The notes under the pieces are model-generated. The model had not been told where the DNA came from. It did not search any database and saw nothing but the letters and a program-made list of their open reading frames with translations. From assembly GCA_002840715.1 (NCBI GenBank), contig PHBW01000009.1, positions 1-64,000 of the forward strand: 64,000 bases of DNA, given 5' to 3'. This document shows positions 61,401 to 64,000 of the stretch, piece by piece. The stretch's first letter is position 1. Each line of letters begins with the position of its first letter. The position numbers and the translations under genes are program-made. The stretch is from Chloroflexi bacterium HGW-Chloroflexi-4 (lineage in GTDB: Bacteria > Chloroflexota > Anaerolineae > Anaerolineales > Anaerolineaceae).

Positions 61401-63744
61401 TGTCTTAACTCTTGAAGCGGGAACTTCACTGGATATGGTTGGCGAATGGCTTAAAACCGGCCCTCTGACTGGTGTTTACTGCCTTACTGGTCTGGATTCC
61501 GATCCTTCTTGGGATGAATCACGCGAATCAAATTGGATTAAGGCGATAGAGCAAAAAATCGAACCTCTGTTTGAACTTGTCAAAATGATCCCCTCCGGAG
61601 CCTTTATGATTTCGGCTTCTCGCATGGGTGGGTTGCATGGATTGATGAATCCAGCAAATCCACTGGGGGGCGCATTAAGTGGTTTCACCAAGGCATACAG
61701 CCGTGAACGCTCGGCCGCGCTTGTAAAGACGATTGATTTTCAAACCAATGCAAAAGCCAACTTAATAGCGGGCAGCCTGATTGAAGAAACATTGAACGAT
61801 GCTGCATCACTTGAAGTTGGCCGTGAAAACGAACTGCGCTTCACGATTTCACTGGATGAGATTCAAGGTCAGCCGATTATAAATAGTAAATTTTCTGCCA
61901 ATGATGTGTTCCTAGTCAGCGGCGGAACTGGTGGAATTACTTCAGTAGTGATTGATGATCTCGCAAAACGCTCAAAAGGTCACTTTATCTTGTTGAGCCG
62001 TACACCGTTGATTGGATTGAACAAAGCTGATCTTGAAGCCCTTAAAAACGACCCCCAGGCCTATAAAAGCATTTTGCTAAAAGAGATGTCAGCCTCTGGT
62101 GAAAAAGTGACGCCAATCCAGTTGGAGGCTAGGTTCAGCGCTTTGGAACGTGCCGCAGCCACAATTGATTTGATCGCAAAAATCGAAAGCTACGGCGGCA
62201 AAGCCACTTACATCCAATGTGATGTCGCTGACATGAAATCAGTCACCTCGGCGATTTCTGAAGTTGGAAATACAGTCAAGCATGTAAACTACTTCATTCA
62301 TGCAGCAGGCCTTGAAAAAAGCCGCAAGCTTGAAAACAAAACACTTGAAGAATTTCATCAGGTCGTTGAAGTCAAAGTATCAGGATTTTTGAACCTCTTT
62401 ACCGCGCTTGAGAAATTCAAAAGAGCGCCGAAATCTATTGTTTTCTTTTCTTCGATTGCCGGCCGTTTTGGCAATGTTGGTCAACCCGATTACAGCGCCG
62501 GTAATGATTTCCTCTCGAAAATGGCGATGTGGCTGCCAATCCAATATCCATTCCTTCAAGTCGTCTCGTTGGATTGGGGTGCCTGGGCTGAAGTCGGCAT
62601 GGCCAGCCGCGGATCAATTCCGCTGGTGATGGAACGTGCAGGAATTGACATGTTGAAACCAGGGCAGGCTGCTCCAATTGTGGGTGACCAGATTTTAGCG
62701 GGTGGTTCGGGTGAAATCGTTGTGGCCGGCAGCCTCGGGTTGTTTGAGCGAGCCAAGACGAAGAATCACGGCATGAATGTGCCTTTGGCTGACGCTGCGC
62801 TTCGCGCCGGCAATCCCATCCACACCATGCTGAGTCATCTCACCGGCTATTCAATCGATTCAGGCATCACGCTTGAAGTAACCCTGGATCCTCAGGAGAT
62901 TTCTTACCTGCGCGATCATGCCATCAATGGGGTGCCTGTGCTGCCAGGTGTAGTGGGCATCGAAGGATTTACTCGGGCGGCAAAACACATATCATCCGCG
63001 CTGGCTGCTGCCAAATCGGGCTTTGAAGTAGAACGCTTGGAGAACATTGAATTTTTAGCTCCATTCAAATTCTATGGCAATAAATCGCGTGCCATGGCCT
63101 GGAAAGCAGGAGCAACCCGTGTGCATGAAGGGTTGAGAGTGGATGTATCCCTCGAATCGGACACCGAACGGATAAACGGCAAGGTTGACCATGTGCAGCA
63201 CTTCAAAGGTCAGGTTTACCTCACCCTGAAGGATATTGTTTCTCCAGATACCGCCGTTCCTCCAAAATGGGGAAGTCACAAGGCAGTCACAGCCGCTGAG
63301 ATTTACCAGCTCTATTTCCACGGACCGTCCTTCCAGGTTTTGGAGGCTGCACAAAAATCAGGTAATGCAGTGCTCGGCAGATTCAATAACAGCCTGATCG
63401 ACATCAATGCAGATGAGCCAGGTCTTTATACTACGCCGCTCTTGATTGAATTATGCTTCCAGACCGCCGGGCTTTGGGAGGCAGGTTCGACCGGTAATTT
63501 AGGTCTGCCTCATTCCATCGGCAAACTGCAGGTGTATCGTAATGTTATAAATGGAGCCTCAATTTTTGCAGAAGTGAAACCCAAAGAAATCAATGGTCAG
63601 TTATATTTTGATGCGCGCGTCATTGATACCAAGGGTAATGTCTATCTCGATTTGTTGAATTATCGAACATCCCCGCAGGTTGAAACGCCAGATGATCAAC
63701 ACTTGATGCCAATGAAAACTTTGGTATCAAAAAAACAGGATTAA
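55459..63744 (+). CDS. Iterative type I PKS / PUFA synthase-like megasynthase (KS-ACP-AT-KS-ACP-ACP-KR-DH)
   Basis: A single 2761-residue cytoplasmic enzyme that should build a polyketide or fatty-acyl chain by repeated condensation and reduction. Domains: KS1 about 1-470 (C215 in DAACASS, H349 in GHGTST, H389 in NIGHLKS); ACP1 about 513-592; AT about 715-1015 (S819 in GHSLGEY); KS2 about 1110-1600 (C1339 in NAACATT, H1487 in SHETYTP, H1527 in GYTGHTMG); ACP2 about 1705-1780; ACP3 about 1820-1897; KR about 2145-2400 (GGTGGI at 2155, Y2345, N2349); DH about 2440-2745 (H2487 in HAINGVPVLP; an E at 2664 near the usual Asp). All three ACPs read GIDT where the pantetheine-bearing Ser (GxDS) is expected. 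No enoyl reductase or thioesterase is present. A phosphopantetheinyl transferase follows. The product is unknown. Confidence 0.9.
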   Translation: MDNQRAIAVVGLGAILPDAYDVASFWNNILNKKSSIGEVPADRWNTALYYDPDPKAVDKTYSKIGAFVKGYQFDPFKAGMAIPPKVLSLMDPAQQWGLAAAHQALKDYGYPEKPLNPERVAVILGNALAGEMHYRSTFRLLLPEYLASLESLPDFKNLPQATQTALLAGIAGDIHSRIPVITEDTMPGELANIIAGRIANVFNFSGPNFVTDAACASSLAALQAAVDGLANNHFDAVLCGGVDRNMGPESYIKFSKIGALSAEGSRPYSDKADGFVMGEGAVIFLLKRLEDAERDGDKIYALIRGIGGSSDGKGKGITAPNPIGQQRAIERALLNAGVSPEEVGLIEGHGTSTKVGDVAEVGSLKSVFGSFGLANGSIALGSVKSNIGHLKSAAGAAGLLKTIMALNEKTLPPSANFQNPNPNIDFANIPFAVNTQPREWQVKPGKYRYAGVSSFGFGGTNFHIVLEEYLPGVMGSEKASYVVPLKIEKEHEAVAEMTQPISIENASTVKNVDFDNSKITDFVLETISEKTGYPREMLDLELDLEADLGIDTVKQAELFATIRTHYNIARREDLRLSDYNTIEKVVGFMTDALSGQANQVSIEIDQNKALQPEPKLAEPQNDAHPYQGLYFISADSKSALKQKLESGLAAIKNGQIPASICPTRDEVSRSERLAIDYENSEELVKRCEKALSAFETDQPTTWNALQAHGIYRGSGNPGKTVFMFPGQGSQYVNMIRDLLEVEPVVRDTFKEADDILTPILGRPLTSYIYADGNEEALAQAEKELKNTTITQPALLTANVALLRLMAKFGFKPDFAIGHSLGEYAALVASGVLTFSEALEVVSARGREMSKIKVDDPGGMAAVSAPLEEVEKVITAVEGYIVIANVNSPVQSVLGGTSEAIESAIAMFKEAGFQAVRIPVSHAFHTKIVAPASEPVRQVIQRMQVMAPKIPIVANVTGELYPSSAEEITELLAQQVASPVQFVKSMQTLYTLGARVFVEVGPKRVLNALASDNMKGKTDTIVLATNHPRKGGQASFNEALCGLYAAGVLSTETVENQPQTAKSIVVESTPQPQQFDSMQPHFAVMTGSVVITGAGLGLPGRNKKVFDDSNISSLLNGEMRIEALPENLRKEMLEKRVTRLIKSDAGAVMEEITDLDQTLKLAGQRGAFNLEEEYGVPAERVDSLDISTQLAFGAGIDALRDAGIPMVMHHRRTSKGTLLPDGWKLPESMQDETGVIFCSAFPGLNRMAEEAGRFYEAQSLQRQLSEVMAMEDLLLALTPSGQTHFQNEIIRRKTELELKLDELNYHFDRRFVFRVLSMGHSQFAEYIGAKGPNTSVNAACATTTQGIGLAEDWIRTGRCRRVIVIAGDDVTDGNLASWIGTSLFASGAATTEGNLRLAAIPFDKRRNGMIMGMGAAALIVESQDGAEERGIGPICEIVSSQYSNSAFHGTRLDVTHVAGLMDTLIKTAENRFGLERNEIAARTVFVSHETYTPARGGSASAEIFALRHTFKEDANKVIIANTKGYTGHTMGVGVEDVLAVKALETGKVPPIAHIKEGFEPDPDLGDLKLSQGGDYNPDFALRLGAGFGSQIAMVLYRKISGQGERINHAIYDNWLKAISGYTTADLELEKRTLRVKSMGIPVNELIKSTWQFGLLPGRWATNAQPQVKNNVEVVAAAKPVNQPIPVAVASPEQTTVVKTTSISNVDTDSIKLHVLEVVSEKTGYPVDMLDLDLDLEADLGIDTVKQAELFASIRTHYGIPRREDLKLSDYNTLEKVIGFVKDNLAVLTVPAEPQAVIELQVAETPKVVERVVPVSEAPALPEDEGINQFVLSTVSEKTGYPIEMLDLDLDLEADLGIDTVKQAELFATIRTHFGIAKREDLRLSDYNTLAKVIGFVNEGMAPVSIEPKNSEEIQITEPSAQVEDKPLTLRIPKPVLLPRIELCDPTGVALENGRVIILKGQEKLTDETAKQLAKALDVKKVDVLTLEAGTSLDMVGEWLKTGPLTGVYCLTGLDSDPSWDESRESNWIKAIEQKIEPLFELVKMIPSGAFMISASRMGGLHGLMNPANPLGGALSGFTKAYSRERSAALVKTIDFQTNAKANLIAGSLIEETLNDAASLEVGRENELRFTISLDEIQGQPIINSKFSANDVFLVSGGTGGITSVVIDDLAKRSKGHFILLSRTPLIGLNKADLEALKNDPQAYKSILLKEMSASGEKVTPIQLEARFSALERAAATIDLIAKIESYGGKATYIQCDVADMKSVTSAISEVGNTVKHVNYFIHAAGLEKSRKLENKTLEEFHQVVEVKVSGFLNLFTALEKFKRAPKSIVFFSSIAGRFGNVGQPDYSAGNDFLSKMAMWLPIQYPFLQVVSLDWGAWAEVGMASRGSIPLVMERAGIDMLKPGQAAPIVGDQILAGGSGEIVVAGSLGLFERAKTKNHGMNVPLADAALRAGNPIHTMLSHLTGYSIDSGITLEVTLDPQEISYLRDHAINGVPVLPGVVGIEGFTRAAKHISSALAAAKSGFEVERLENIEFLAPFKFYGNKSRAMAWKAGATRVHEGLRVDVSLESDTERINGKVDHVQHFKGQVYLTLKDIVSPDTAVPPKWGSHKAVTAAEIYQLYFHGPSFQVLEAAQKSGNAVLGRFNNSLIDINADEPGLYTTPLLIELCFQTAGLWEAGSTGNLGLPHSIGKLQVYRNVINGASIFAEVKPKEINGQLYFDARVIDTKGNVYLDLLNYRTSPQVETPDDQHLMPMKTLVSKKQD

Positions 63745-63758
63745 GGTTTTTTTGGGAA

Positions 63759-63793
63759 AAGGATCCTTTGATCATTATGTGAGAAGGATCCTT
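63759..63793 (+). repeat. Two copies of palindrome AAGGATCCTT between megasynthase and PPTase
   Basis: The self-complementary 10-mer AAGGATCCTT occurs at 63759-63768 and 63784-63793, so the pair can form a 10-bp stem with a 15-nt loop. It may be a weak terminator or processing site between the two genes. Confidence 0.6.
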
Positions 63794-63803
63794 CATAAAA
63801 CAG

Positions 63804-64000
63804 ATGATCTACTGGACTTTTTCAAGCTTCACCAACTCTCCCCCTCTGAAAATCGCTCAAACCCTTGAGCGGTTTTTCAGCATTCTTGAAATTGAAGAAT
63901 TTGAAAAGTTTAAAATTCCGAAACGACAGTTGGAATGGCTTGCGAGTCGGATGTTGGTAAAACGTCTCGTCCATCAATTAGCGATTTCTGATTCCCCTTT
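63804..64000 (+). CDS. 4'-phosphopantetheinyl transferase, N-terminal part (cut by window end)
   Basis: The first 65 codons of a gene that runs off the window. The translation contains 'FEKFKIPKRQLEWLASRMLVKRLV', which matches the Sfp/Gsp-type PPTase N-terminal pattern (F..F..P.R..EWL..R...K.L). Such enzymes transfer phosphopantetheine from CoA to carrier domains, which fits its place 60 nt after the megasynthase. The catalytic acidic motifs would lie beyond the window. Confidence 0.72.
   Translation, partial: MIYWTFSSFTNSPPLKIAQTLERFFSILEIEEFEKFKIPKRQLEWLASRMLVKRLVHQLAISDSP

Noticed and set aside
1..64000. CRISPR arrays, insertion sequences with transposase, integrases, rRNA genes, riboswitches
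   Set aside because: Looked for on both strands; no regularly spaced repeats, no transposase or integrase motifs, no rRNA sequence and no riboswitch I recognise.

Overview
The window looks like chromosomal DNA from a bacterium of the phylum Chloroflexota, most likely an Anaerolineae-type heterotroph. This is a judgement from gene content and protein style: glycyl-tRNA synthetase alpha and beta chains fused in one gene, lipoproteins with Thr/Ala/Glu/Pro-rich linkers after the lipobox, an NBR1-type Ig lipoprotein, several LysM-M23 proteins, and many LacI-controlled sugar ABC transporters. No 16S gene is present to confirm it.

Layout. 1-4.3 kb: peptide ABC transporter (two permeases, then a family 5 binding protein after a terminator). 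4.4-17.7 kb: housekeeping block on the + strand (tRNA-Gln, glmU, CorC/HlyC-type membrane protein, cdd, recO, fused glyQS, dnaG, rpoD, rho, LysM-M23 peptidase), followed by a second LysM-M23 paralogue. 19.0-27.0 kb: sugar island 1 (LacI, binding protein, two permeases, a uridine-kinase-like P-loop protein, a GH13_18 sucrose-phosphorylase-like enzyme, a CE7 esterase). It is bracketed by a decayed copy of the 3' end of priA (19016-19222) and the intact priA 3' end (27154). 27.2-34.3 kb: priA, a MEMO-family gene, a third LysM-M23 gene, an MFS exporter and an NBR1-Ig lipoprotein. 34.4-47.1 kb: tRNA-Lys followed by sugar island 2 (LacI, ABC importer with two oversized permeases, an unrecognised GT-B-like protein, an alpha/beta hydrolase, a GPH symporter, a GH36 alpha-galactosidase). 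This island is bracketed by tRNA-Lys and several degenerate copies of the tRNA-Lys 3' end. 47.2-54.9 kb: island 3 on the minus strand (LacI, beta-phosphoglucomutase, binding protein, two permeases, GH65 phosphorylase). 55.5-64 kb: a 2761-residue polyketide/polyunsaturated-fatty-acid-type megasynthase followed by a phosphopantetheinyl transferase cut by the window edge.

How it fits together. The three sugar loci share one plan: a LacI repressor with a visible palindromic operator at its own promoter, a lipoprotein binding protein, two permeases, and a cytoplasmic phosphorylase or glycosidase. None encodes an ABC ATPase, so a shared ATPase elsewhere is implied. All three binding-protein genes have an extra full-length Shine-Dalgarno-like element 70-80 nt upstream of the start, and all three have a strong hairpin between the binding protein and the first permease. 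Phosphorolysis (GH13_18 in island 1; GH65 plus beta-phosphoglucomutase in island 3) would conserve glycosidic-bond energy, which suits a fermentative lifestyle.

Most unusual points: the megasynthase domain order KS-ACP-AT-KS-ACP-ACP-KR-DH with Thr instead of Ser at the expected pantetheine site of all three carrier domains; the priA-remnant and tRNA-Lys-tail repeats that delimit two islands; the leader elements of the binding-protein genes and of rho; and the GT-B-like protein of island 2. All statements come from reading the sequence; no database search was run.
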